Below are positions 25,531-33,428 of a stretch of DNA of 64,000 bases, one piece after another. Made by a program: the position numbers and the translations under genes. The stretch's first letter is position 1. Every line of letters begins with the position of its first letter. Origin of the DNA: an uncultured Roseobacter sp. (lineage in GTDB: Bacteria; Pseudomonadota; Alphaproteobacteria; Rhodobacterales; Rhodobacteraceae); NCBI GenBank assembly GCA_947501635.1, contig CANMWT010000011.1, forward strand, positions 30,906 through 94,905. Reading direction: 5' to 3'. The notes below the pieces were generated by a model. That model made no database searches and had not been told where the DNA came from. It saw only the letters and a program-made list of their open reading frames with translations.

Positions 25531-26383
25531 GAGACTGGTTTTCCAGCGACTTCCGCATTTTGCCAAATGCCGCCGCTTCAAGCTGGCGCACACGCTCTTT
25601 GCTCAGGCTCAGTTCCTGACCGAGGCTTTCAAGGGTGCGCGGCGTGTCACGCAGCTTGCGCTCGCGCACAATAAAACGCTCGCGTTCGTTCAGGTCATTC
25701 ATCGCCTGTAACAGCCAAGCGCGCAGCTGCTCGGTGTCGTGCTGATGTTCTACCGTTTCCGAGGCTTGCGCGCTCTCGTCTTCCAGCGCGTCAATCCACT
25801 CGCGGCCTTCGTCTTCGGTGGACTGGGTCGCGTTCAGCGAATAATCAGAGCCCGAGAGCCGCCCTTCCATCATTTCCACATCGTGCAGCGGTACGCCAAT
25901 CTCGGTTGAAATCATCTGGCGCAGCTGGTGCCGGTCCAGAACCTCGCCCGCAGACGCGCTTTCGCGTTCCAGCCGCGCCTGCACCCTGCGCATGTTGAAA
26001 AACAGTGATTTTTGCGAAGACGTGGAACCGGTGCGTACCATCGACCAGTTGCGCATCACATAGTCCTGAATGGACGCCTTGATCCACCAGACCGCATAGG
26101 TTGAGAATCGCACGCCGCGATCAGGGTCGAATTTGTCTGCCGCTTTCATAAGGCCCAGACCCGCTTCTTGAATCAGGTCATTCATGGGCGCGCCATAGCG
26201 CTTGAACTTGGAGGCCATCGAAATGGCCAGCCTCATGTATGCAGTAATAAGACGATGCAACGATTCCTCGCATCGTTCGTCTCGCCAAGCATATGCCAGT
26301 CGGAGTTCTGTCTCTGCGTCCAGTAATTCCGCTTTCATTGCCTTACGCGACAATGCCATATCTCTTGTAGAGTCCAAAGCCAT
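25505..26383 (-). CDS. rpoH: RNA polymerase heat-shock sigma factor RpoH
   Basis: Alternative sigma factor for heat-shock or singlet-oxygen responses. The 292-aa product has region 2 (LIQEAGLGLMKAADKFDPDRGVRFSTYAVWWIKASIQDY in pieces), the RpoH box (QKSLFFNMRR) and region 4 (LESLGQELSLSKERVRQLEAAA). Many alphaproteobacteria hold two paralogues; motif detail does not settle whether this is RpoHI or RpoHII. ATG with GGGAG upstream. It is divergent from cobU across a 97-bp gap. Confidence 0.94.
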   Translation of the reverse strand: MALDSTRDMALSRKAMKAELLDAETELRLAYAWRDERCEESLHRLITAYMRLAISMASKFKRYGAPMNDLIQEAGLGLMKAADKFDPDRGVRFSTYAVWWIKASIQDYVMRNWSMVRTGSTSSQKSLFFNMRRVQARLERESASAGEVLDRHQLRQMISTEIGVPLHDVEMMEGRLSGSDYSLNATQSTEDEGREWIDALEDESAQASETVEHQHDTEQLRAWLLQAMNDLNERERFIVRERKLRDTPRTLESLGQELSLSKERVRQLEAAAFGKMRKSLENQSREVLHFLG

Positions 26384-26480
26384 AGCGACATCTCCCAGTC
26401 AGATGAAGCACACCTTGCCGTGTACAATTGATATAGATACGCACCATACACGCGATTGGTTCACTCGAAAGGTTTATAAA

Positions 26481-27002
26481 TTGTTGCCAAAGCTGACATT
26501 CGTGCTAGGCGGCGCTGCTTCCGGCAAGTCCTTGTGGGCGGAAACCTACTTGCTGGGCAGTGACTTAGCACCGGTTTACCTTGCCACGTCACGCGCCTTC
26601 GACGACGAAACAAAATTGAAAATAAAATTGCATAAAAGGCGTCGCAAGGCGGATTGGTCCAACGTTGAGGCCGAAACGGACCTGTCCGGACCGCTCGCGA
26701 TGCTACATGCGAACCAATCCGTATTGATCGATTGCGCCACGATGTGGCTGACGAACCTGATGATGGACGATGCCGATCTTGACCTTGCCCAAAAAGCGCT
26801 GCTGACCGCCCTGAAGACATGCGCAGCCCCGGTGGTGATCGTGTCTAACGAAGTTGGTCAGGGTATCGTGCCGGACAATGCGCTGGCCCGTCGTTTCCGC
26901 GAGGCGCAGGGCCGTTTGAACATCGCGTTGGCCGAACAGGCGGACAGGGTGGTTCTGGTCACCGCCGGGCTGCCCCAAGTTCTGAAAGGGCCGGCGCTAT
27001 GA
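26481..27002 (+). CDS. cobU: Adenosylcobinamide kinase/guanylyltransferase
   Basis: Phosphorylates adenosylcobinamide and transfers GMP to it in the cobalamin nucleotide-loop pathway. The product has about 173 aa, with P-loop GGAASGKSLWAE near the N-terminus and the ATSRAFDDE...KIKLHKRRR region holding the GMP-acceptor His. No ATG exists; TTG 26481 (another TTG follows directly) has AAAGG upstream and gives the family length. The stop overlaps the next gene (ATGA). Confidence 0.9.
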   Translation: MLPKLTFVLGGAASGKSLWAETYLLGSDLAPVYLATSRAFDDETKLKIKLHKRRRKADWSNVEAETDLSGPLAMLHANQSVLIDCATMWLTNLMMDDADLDLAQKALLTALKTCAAPVVIVSNEVGQGIVPDNALARRFREAQGRLNIALAEQADRVVLVTAGLPQVLKGPAL

Positions 27003-27580
27003 CCACTTGGCACTGGGTGCGCCACGGGCCAACCCATGCAAAAAACTTTGTCGGCTGGCGCGACGTGCCCGCAGATTTATCGGACCGCGCACAGATCGAG
27101 AGGTTGCGCGCGTATTTGCCAGACCGCGCGGTTTTGGTTTCGTCCGATCTGACCCGGACCCGTGCCACCGCAGATGCATTGTCACAGCCCACACACCTGC
27201 GCCTGCCGCCGAACCCGCATCTGCGTGAAATCCATTTCGGCCTTTGGGATGGTATGCATTTCGAAGATGTCTCGGCCCGCGACCCCGCTTTGAGCCGTGC
27301 CTTTTGGGAGACCCCCGGAGCCGTGAAAGCCCCCTACGGTGAAAGCTGGGACGCCGCGTCCGAGCGGGTGAACGCTGCAGTAAATGCGATAAACGCACGG
27401 TTTCCCGCGGAGCATGTCATCGCCGTCGCACATTTTGGCGTGATCCTGACTCAGGTGCAGCGCGCGCTTGGCCTGTCTGCCTATGATACGCTGTCTCACA
27501 AGATCGACAATTATTCGGTGACGCAGATCAGCTGGTCCGGCGCCGCGGGCGAGGTTGCTGCGATCAATCACCTTCCGTGA
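26999..27580 (+). CDS. cobC: Histidine phosphatase, probable alpha-ribazole phosphatase
   Basis: The 193-aa product has the phosphoglycerate-mutase-type RHGPTH motif at residues 8-13 and the second catalytic His in AHFGVI. Translational coupling to cobU makes CobC, which dephosphorylates alpha-ribazole phosphate in B12 assembly, the likely role. Family members are hard to tell apart by sequence, so the assignment leans on context. Confidence 0.8.
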   Translation: MTTWHWVRHGPTHAKNFVGWRDVPADLSDRAQIERLRAYLPDRAVLVSSDLTRTRATADALSQPTHLRLPPNPHLREIHFGLWDGMHFEDVSARDPALSRAFWETPGAVKAPYGESWDAASERVNAAVNAINARFPAEHVIAVAHFGVILTQVQRALGLSAYDTLSHKIDNYSVTQISWSGAAGEVAAINHLP

Positions 27581-27638
27581 CGGTCTCTTCACATATTGGC
27601 GTTGGTCGAAAGCTGCCACATGCGGCTAGATTGCAGCC

Positions 27639-28334
27639 ATGACTTATGACCTCTTCATCGGAGACCGGCTGTTTTCCAGCTGGTCTTTGCGCGGCTGGCT
27701 GATGTTCGACATGTTTGACCTGCCGCATCGCGTCCATCTGACCGGCCTTTATTCCGGCAGCTTTGCCGAGGATCTGGCACCTTTTGCACCTGCGAAACTG
27801 GTGCCTGTGGTCAGGACACCGCAAGACGAGATCATCGGCGAAAGCCTTGCGATCGCAGAGACACTGGCCGAGCGGCATCCCGACGCAGGCTTGTGGCCGC
27901 AAGATGCACACCTGCGGGCCCGCGCCCGGTGGCTCTGCGCGGAAATGGTCGGAGGTTTTGCAGACCTCAGGCGGGAGTGCCCCATGCAGCTTAAGGAAGT
28001 GTTCGCAGGGTTCAAACCCAGCGCGCAGGTCTTGGCGGACATCGCGCGGATTGAGGAGATATGGAGCGCCGCCCGCGCCATGCGCCCGGAGAACAGCCCC
28101 TGGATATTGGGCACCTATAGCCTGGCTGACGTGTTCTACACACCCGTTGCCGCACGCATCATAGGCTACAACCTAGAGGTAACGCCGGCCGCGCGCGGGT
28201 ACTGCATGAGCCTGCTTTCGCTTCCGAGCGTGCAGAGTTGGCGCAAACAGGGTCTGGAAGTGACTTATGACACTTTTCCCTATCCTACCTATCCGCCGCT
28301 GCAGCCTTGGCCAGTGGCTGCGCCGACACCTTAA
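27639..28334 (+). CDS. Glutathione S-transferase family protein
   Basis: The 231-aa product has an N-terminal thioredoxin-fold domain with the active-site Ser region (FSSWSLRGW) and GESLAIAETLAE, and an all-helical C-terminal domain. The Ser at residues 13-14 indicates a Zeta- or Beta-like class. Substrate unknown. It lies 58 bp after cobC and its stop codon lies within a CtrA-like box for the next gene. Confidence 0.85.
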   Translation: MTYDLFIGDRLFSSWSLRGWLMFDMFDLPHRVHLTGLYSGSFAEDLAPFAPAKLVPVVRTPQDEIIGESLAIAETLAERHPDAGLWPQDAHLRARARWLCAEMVGGFADLRRECPMQLKEVFAGFKPSAQVLADIARIEEIWSAARAMRPENSPWILGTYSLADVFYTPVAARIIGYNLEVTPAARGYCMSLLSLPSVQSWRKQGLEVTYDTFPYPTYPPLQPWPVAAPTP

Positions 28335-28346
28335 CCATTCATAAAC
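28331..28346 (+). promoter_or_regulatory. CtrA-like binding site upstream of comM
   Basis: TTAACCAT at 28331 is the known alphaproteobacterial CtrA half site; followed by TAAAC at the right distance it forms a near-consensus TTAA-N7-TTAAC box (one mismatch). A second TTAACCTTAAC lies at 28363-28373. In Rhodobacter capsulatus comM is CtrA-controlled, which supports the call. Confidence 0.6.
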
Positions 28347-28395
28347 CTTCGTGACGTAGCGATTAACCTTAACGCACTCGCTCGGAGGATTTTTG

Positions 28396-29895
28396 GTGTC
28401 GCTGACGTTCTCAGTCGCCTTTCGCGGCGTCGAAGCCTGCCCGGTCGAGGTGCAGTGTTCGCTGGCGCCGGGCTTGCCGGGTTTCAGTATCGTGGGCCTG
28501 CCCGACAAAGCTGTGTCGGAAGCAAAAGAGCGTGTACGCGCGGCACTTTCCAGCATGGCTATCGCCTTTCCCTCCAAAAGGGTCACGATCAACCTTAGCC
28601 CTGCGGACCTGCCCAAGGAAGGCAGCCATTTTGATCTCCCCATTGCCTTGTCGCTGCTTGCCGCATTGGATGTGGTTCCCACTGATGTGATCCAGTCCGT
28701 TGTTTCTTTGGGGGAGTTGTCTCTGGACGGCAAACTTGTGCAGGTGACCGGGGCCCTGCCTGCCGCAATGACCGCCGCCGAAGAAGACTATGCCCTGCTT
28801 TGCCCATATTCTTGTGGGAAAGAGGCCGCTTGGGTGAGCGGAGCAAAAGTATTGGCAGCCCGTAGCCTTGGAGACGTGATCCGCCACTTTACCGGCCAGA
28901 CCCCGCTGGGGGACGCTGAACCCGGTGAGGTATTGTCCGCACCCGTCCCTTTCGATCTGTTTGACGTGAAAGGGCAGGAACGCGCCAAACGCGCGCTCGA
29001 AATTGCGGCTGCCGGCCGCCACAATTTGCTCATGGTCGGCACTCCGGGATCGGGCAAATCCATGCTTGCACAACGCCTTCCAGGCCTTTTGCCGCCGCTT
29101 TCCCCGATGGAGGCACTCGAAACCTCGATGATCCATTCGGTTGCCGGGCTCTTGGATGAAGGTGGAATATCCCGCGCGCGCCCGTTTCGCGATCCGCACC
29201 ATACTTCGTCGATGGCAGCGATCATCGGCGGGGGGCGGATGGCCAAACCGGGGGAGGTATCTCTGGCGCATAATGGCGTGCTGTTTCTGGATGAACTGCC
29301 CGAGTTTGCCCGCAACGTCCTTGAGACGCTGCGCCAACCAGTGGAGACGGGCGCGGTCATGGTCTCGCGCGCGAATGCGCATGTAAAATACCCCTGCCGA
29401 TTTATGCTGGTGGCTGCGGCCAATCCTTGCAAATGCGGGTATATGGCCGAAGCCGACCGTGCCTGCGCCCGCGTGCCGATGTGCGGAGAGGAATATCTGG
29501 GGCGTATCTCCGGCCCGCTGTTGGACCGGTTTGACCTGCGTGTCGATGTGCCGCCAGTTTCCTACACTGATTTGGACCTACCGGCGACGGGAGAGGGTTC
29601 GTCCACCGTTGCCGCGCGTGTCGCGGCGGCGGCAGCAAAGCAAGAGACGCGATACCGGGACAGTCGCGACACGCGCTGCAATGGCGATGCCTCGGGCGCG
29701 GCGCTTGAGGCCTTTTCAACGCCAGACAGCGAAGGGCGCGACCTGCTGGTACGTGCAGCGGAAAAGTTTCGCCTGTCCGCGCGTGGATACCACCGGGTGA
29801 TGCGCGTCGCGCGCACCATAGCCGATCTGGATGATGCGGAACACGTCCGGAAGCCGCATGTCGCCGAGGCTATCAGTTTTCGCGTCTCCGCGTGA
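28396..29895 (+). CDS. comM: YifB/ComM-family Mg-chelatase-like AAA+ ATPase
   Basis: Hexameric helicase that extends branch migration in natural transformation; in Rhodobacter it is needed to receive gene transfer agents. The 499-aa product has an N-terminal Lon-protease-like domain, Walker A GTPGSGKSML near residue 215, Walker B FLDELPEF and the C-terminal Mg-chelatase domain. GTG 28396 has GGAGG seven bases upstream; a TTG one codon earlier is too close to it. The CtrA-like boxes lie 25-65 bp upstream. Confidence 0.92.
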   Translation: MSLTFSVAFRGVEACPVEVQCSLAPGLPGFSIVGLPDKAVSEAKERVRAALSSMAIAFPSKRVTINLSPADLPKEGSHFDLPIALSLLAALDVVPTDVIQSVVSLGELSLDGKLVQVTGALPAAMTAAEEDYALLCPYSCGKEAAWVSGAKVLAARSLGDVIRHFTGQTPLGDAEPGEVLSAPVPFDLFDVKGQERAKRALEIAAAGRHNLLMVGTPGSGKSMLAQRLPGLLPPLSPMEALETSMIHSVAGLLDEGGISRARPFRDPHHTSSMAAIIGGGRMAKPGEVSLAHNGVLFLDELPEFARNVLETLRQPVETGAVMVSRANAHVKYPCRFMLVAAANPCKCGYMAEADRACARVPMCGEEYLGRISGPLLDRFDLRVDVPPVSYTDLDLPATGEGSSTVAARVAAAAAKQETRYRDSRDTRCNGDASGAALEAFSTPDSEGRDLLVRAAEKFRLSARGYHRVMRVARTIADLDDAEHVRKPHVAEAISFRVSA

Positions 29896-29911
29896 CGCAG
29901 CGCTCGGTCGC

Positions 29912-30853
29912 CTAACGCGCGGCCACACGCGCTTCGATCGCGCGCCAGATCTGTTCCGCGACATTGACACCGTCAAAGCGTTCAAGCTCCTGAATGCCCG
30001 TCGGCGAGGTCACATTAATCTCTGTCAGATAGTCGCCGATCACGTCAATCCCGACAAAAACCTGACCTTTCTCTTTCAACAAAGGGCCAATGGCGGCGCA
30101 AATCTCGAGATCGCGTTCAGACAGCCCGATTTTTTCCGGCCGACCGCCGACATGCATGTTCGAGCGCGTCTCACCGGCGGCGGGAACACGGTTGATCGCC
30201 CCGACCGGCTGGCCATCGACCAGAATGACGCGCTTGTCCCCGTTCGACACATCGGGCAGAAACTTCTGCACGATCAGAGGCTCGCGCGAGAAGCCGGTGA
30301 AAAGCTCATGCAGGGATGTCAGGTTGCGGTCATTTGCATCCAGCCGGAACACACCCGCCCCGCCGTTTCCGTAAAGCGGTTTGAGAATGACGTCGCCATG
30401 CTTGTCCTTGAACGCCTTGATCGTATCAAGATCGCGCGCGATTGTGGTGGGCGGCGTCAGCTCCGGGAAATCAAGCACCAGAAGCTTTTCAGGATAGTTG
30501 CGCACCCAGAACGGATCATTCACGACCAGCGTGGTTGCCGCGAGCCGGTCAAGCAGATGCGTGGACGTAATGTAATGCATGTCAAAGGGCGGGTCCTGCC
30601 GGAGCCAAACAACGTCAAAATCAGCGAGATCGACTTCTGTTAGGGGCCCGAGATCGGCATGATCGCCCTGTACGCGGCGGACCGTAAGGTCATGCCCCTG
30701 CGCTGTTATCCGCCCTTCCTGATAGGCAAGGTGATCCGGCGTATAGAAAAACAGCGAATGGCCACGCGCCTGCGCCTCTTCGGCAAGGCGGAAGGAGCTG
30801 TCGGCATTGATGTCGACATCCGCGATCGGGTCCATCTGGAAGGCTATTTTCAT
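29912..30853 (-). CDS. gshB: Glutathione synthetase
   Basis: Second step of glutathione synthesis, joining gamma-glutamylcysteine and glycine with ATP. The 313-aa ATP-grasp product has FQMDPIADVDINADSSF near the N-terminus, the PPFDMHYI region, and ATP-binding LKPLYGNGGAGVFR. Length is standard. It is last in the minus-strand run rsmI-yraN-gshB, 71 bp after yraN, with GAGGA upstream of the ATG. Confidence 0.96.
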   Translation of the reverse strand: MKIAFQMDPIADVDINADSSFRLAEEAQARGHSLFFYTPDHLAYQEGRITAQGHDLTVRRVQGDHADLGPLTEVDLADFDVVWLRQDPPFDMHYITSTHLLDRLAATTLVVNDPFWVRNYPEKLLVLDFPELTPPTTIARDLDTIKAFKDKHGDVILKPLYGNGGAGVFRLDANDRNLTSLHELFTGFSREPLIVQKFLPDVSNGDKRVILVDGQPVGAINRVPAAGETRSNMHVGGRPEKIGLSERDLEICAAIGPLLKEKGQVFVGIDVIGDYLTEINVTSPTGIQELERFDGVNVAEQIWRAIEARVAAR

Positions 30854-30924
30854 CGCAAGTCCTCATATCCTTTGCGCCTAGATGGCGCAGACCGGATAAA
30901 GGTGCAATGGCTCTTGGCCAGTAT

Positions 30925-31308
30925 TCAACCGTCCCACAAGGCGTTTTCAAGGATTTCCACACGTCCCGTGGCATCCACCAAAGCGGCGTCGAACCGCATC
31001 TCGGTTAAAAGCCCCGAAGGCAGGCGAGAGACGAATTCTTCTGCGGCGGCGAAAATTCGCGCTTTTTGCGCGGGAGTGATCCGCAAGGCTGCTGCCGCGA
31101 AACTGCGACTTTTCTTGACCTCCACAAAAACAAAAACGTCAGCCTGACGGAACACAAGATCAAGCTCCCCGCCGCGCCCGCGCCACCGCGCAGCAACGAA
31201 GGTGAACCCATTGTCCGAATAGGCCCGGCGCGCACTGTCTTCGGCTGCAAGCCCCGCGTGGAAAGCCATCTGGCCTCGGTTCGATTTGGTAATACCGGCA
31301 GCAGTCAT
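30925..31308 (-). CDS. yraN: UPF0102 (YraN) family protein
   Basis: The 127-aa product has the endonuclease-like core of the family (RWRGRGGELDLVFR...VFVEVKKS), resembling Holliday-junction-resolvase folds with E-x-K-type metal ligands. Biochemical role in cells is not established. Its AAAGGA ribosome site lies within the last codons of rsmI, which is its usual partner across bacteria. Confidence 0.93.
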   Translation of the reverse strand: MTAAGITKSNRGQMAFHAGLAAEDSARRAYSDNGFTFVAARWRGRGGELDLVFRQADVFVFVEVKKSRSFAAAALRITPAQKARIFAAAEEFVSRLPSGLLTEMRFDAALVDATGRVEILENALWDG

Positions 31309-31309
31309 A

Positions 31310-32167
31310 TCATCCTTTCGTCAATGCCAGCGCCAGTTGGTAGACTTGCCGGCGTGGCATCTGATGTGCTTTTGCAACAAGATCAACGGCATCGCGCATG
31401 CTATGCGCGCCCAACGCCGCTTGAAGGTCTTCTTGTAAACCGGAAGAGGAAATTTTTTCTGAACGGCCACGGTCAATCACCACGACAATCTCGCCTTTAA
31501 CGGCGTGTCCGTCATAGTATTGTGCTAGGTTTTGCAGGGTGTCGCGCCTAGTTTCCTCGAATTTTTTGGTGAGTTCACGGCATACCACGGCCCGGCGGTC
31601 GGCCCCCAGAACCAGCGCGGCATCAGAAAGAAACGCGGCCAGACGTTTGGGCGATTCGTAGAAAACCAGCGTGCCGGGGATGTCCTTGATCTTTTCCATT
31701 GCCGCTTGCCGCGCTGATTTTGCGTTAGGCATGAAGCCTGCAAAAAAGAATGCGTCCGTCGGCAAGCCCGCCAGAACCAAAGCGGTTACAACAGCCGAAG
31801 GACCCGGCGCCGAAGTCAGGCTGTACCCGGCTTTTTGCGCGGCCCCGGCAATTTCGAACCCGGGATCCGCGATCATCGGCATGCCGGCCTCGGAGGCATA
31901 GGCAACCGACTGGCCCGCGCCAATCCGTTCCATCAGTTTTTCAATCGCCCCCTGAGAGCTGTGATCGTGCAACGCAATGATCTTGCGCCCGTCCAGCGGC
32001 ACGCCATGAATATCCATCAGCCGCCTGAGCGACCGCGTGTCTTCGGCAGCGAGTGTATCCGCGCTGGCTAAAACATCGAGCGCTCGGAGAGTGATGTCGC
32101 GGGCCGTGCCGATCGGGACCCCGACAAAGTAAAGTCCCGCCGATAGTCGCACCTTTTGAAAATTCAA
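31310..32167 (-). CDS. rsmI: 16S rRNA (cytidine(1402)-2'-O)-methyltransferase
   Basis: Methylates the ribose of C1402 in the ribosomal P site. The 285-aa product of the tetrapyrrole-methylase fold has FVGVPIGTARDITLRAL, DTRSLRRLM, the SAM loop YASEAGMPMIADPG and FFAGFMP. It is divergent from the LpoA-like lipoprotein gene, across 81 bp; this pairing (rsmI next to lpoA/yraN) is conserved in proteobacteria. Confidence 0.95.
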   Translation of the reverse strand: MNFQKVRLSAGLYFVGVPIGTARDITLRALDVLASADTLAAEDTRSLRRLMDIHGVPLDGRKIIALHDHSSQGAIEKLMERIGAGQSVAYASEAGMPMIADPGFEIAGAAQKAGYSLTSAPGPSAVVTALVLAGLPTDAFFFAGFMPNAKSARQAAMEKIKDIPGTLVFYESPKRLAAFLSDAALVLGADRRAVVCRELTKKFEETRRDTLQNLAQYYDGHAVKGEIVVVIDRGRSEKISSSGLQEDLQAALGAHSMRDAVDLVAKAHQMPRRQVYQLALALTKG

Positions 32168-32248
32168 CGCTGGACCCGCCTTTCGTGGTGACTATGATTG
32201 CGCAAACCTCAAGCGCGAAAGAGCGCCCGAATTGCTGGAGTATCGCCT

Positions 32249-33418
32249 ATGTTTGCTGTTTTCCAATATGCCCGCAAGGGCGCGCGCGCCATCGTCCTAC
32301 CGCTTTTTGCTTTGGTGCTCGCTGCCTGCGATACCGTACCCAGCTCTGGTTTCGGCACCGGTACCCCGACCGGAGAGCCAGTGGCCGTCGCCCTGTTGGT
32401 ACCCAGCGGATCGGGTCAGGGGACGGATGAATTACTTGCGCAAAGCCTTGAAAACGCGGCCCGTCTTGCGATGCGGGACCTGAACGGCGCGACGATTGAC
32501 CTGCGGGTTTATCAGACCGCAGGCGACGCGTCGCTGGCGGCAGCCAATGCAAACAAGGCCGTTGAGGAAGGCGCCGAGATCATTATCGGGCCAGTCTTTG
32601 CCACCAATGCCAACGCAGCCGCCAAAGCGGTTGCGGGCCGTGGTATCAGCGTTTTGTCCTTTTCCAACAACGCGGCCATCGCGGGCGGAAACCTGTTCGT
32701 GCTTGGGCCGACCTTTCAGAACACTGCAAACCGTATGGCCGCTTTCGCCGCTTCGCAGGGCAAGCAACGTATCGTCGTGGTCTATGGTGAAGACGTGGCG
32801 GGTACACAGGGACGGGACGCAATCGACCGCGCCGTGGCCCTGCAAGGCGGCCAGATCGTTGGCAGCGTAAGCTATGCGCTGTCGCAGCAGGACGTGATCG
32901 CAGCGATTCCACAGATCAAATCCGCCGTCGAGGCAACCGCAGCGGATGCGATCTTTTTCACCACGGATACGGCAACCGCCCTGCCGCTGCTGTCGCAACT
33001 CTTGCCCGAAGCTGGCATTTCTACCAACGTCGCCCAGTTCATGGGGCTGACACGATGGGATATCCCCGCTCAGACACTGAGCTTGCCAGGCGTTCAAAAC
33101 GGCTGGTTTGCTATTCCCGATCCCGCGGCCACCGCCGCGTTCAGCAGCCAGTACCAAGCTGCTTACGGCAGCGCACCCCACCCGATCGGCGGCCTGGCTT
33201 TTGATGCCATAGCAGCCATCGGCGCGCTTTCCAGCCAAGGGGCGGGTTTGTCGCCGGCTGCTTTGACACAAGGCGCGGGTTACCGCGGGGCCAGCGGCAT
33301 CTTCAGGCTCAACGGTGACGGCACCAACACACGCGGCCTTGCCGTCGCGACCATCAACGAGGCGCAGGTACAAATACTCAACGCGGCGCCGCAACGTTTT
33401 GGCGGCGCGGGTTTCTAA
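32249..33418 (+). CDS. LpoA-like penicillin-binding-protein activator lipoprotein
   Basis: The 389-aa product has a lipoprotein signal (lipobox LAAC at about residues 24-27) and a periplasmic-binding fold of the Leu/Ile/Val-binding type (VAVALLVPSGSGQG onward), corresponding to the C-terminal LpoA domain. LpoA activates PBP1A in enterobacteria; function in alphaproteobacteria is inferred from family and from the rsmI-yraN neighbours. ATG 32249 has GGAG upstream and gives the lipobox; a longer frame starts 17 codons earlier. Confidence 0.85.
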   Translation: MFAVFQYARKGARAIVLPLFALVLAACDTVPSSGFGTGTPTGEPVAVALLVPSGSGQGTDELLAQSLENAARLAMRDLNGATIDLRVYQTAGDASLAAANANKAVEEGAEIIIGPVFATNANAAAKAVAGRGISVLSFSNNAAIAGGNLFVLGPTFQNTANRMAAFAASQGKQRIVVVYGEDVAGTQGRDAIDRAVALQGGQIVGSVSYALSQQDVIAAIPQIKSAVEATAADAIFFTTDTATALPLLSQLLPEAGISTNVAQFMGLTRWDIPAQTLSLPGVQNGWFAIPDPAATAAFSSQYQAAYGSAPHPIGGLAFDAIAAIGALSSQGAGLSPAALTQGAGYRGASGIFRLNGDGTNTRGLAVATINEAQVQILNAAPQRFGGAGF

Positions 33419-33428
33419 GGCATACCGA

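Noticed and set aside
28411..29382. Minus-strand frame of 323 codons inside comM
   Set aside because: Antisense to the Walker A and B region of ComM; no start signal and no recognisable motif.
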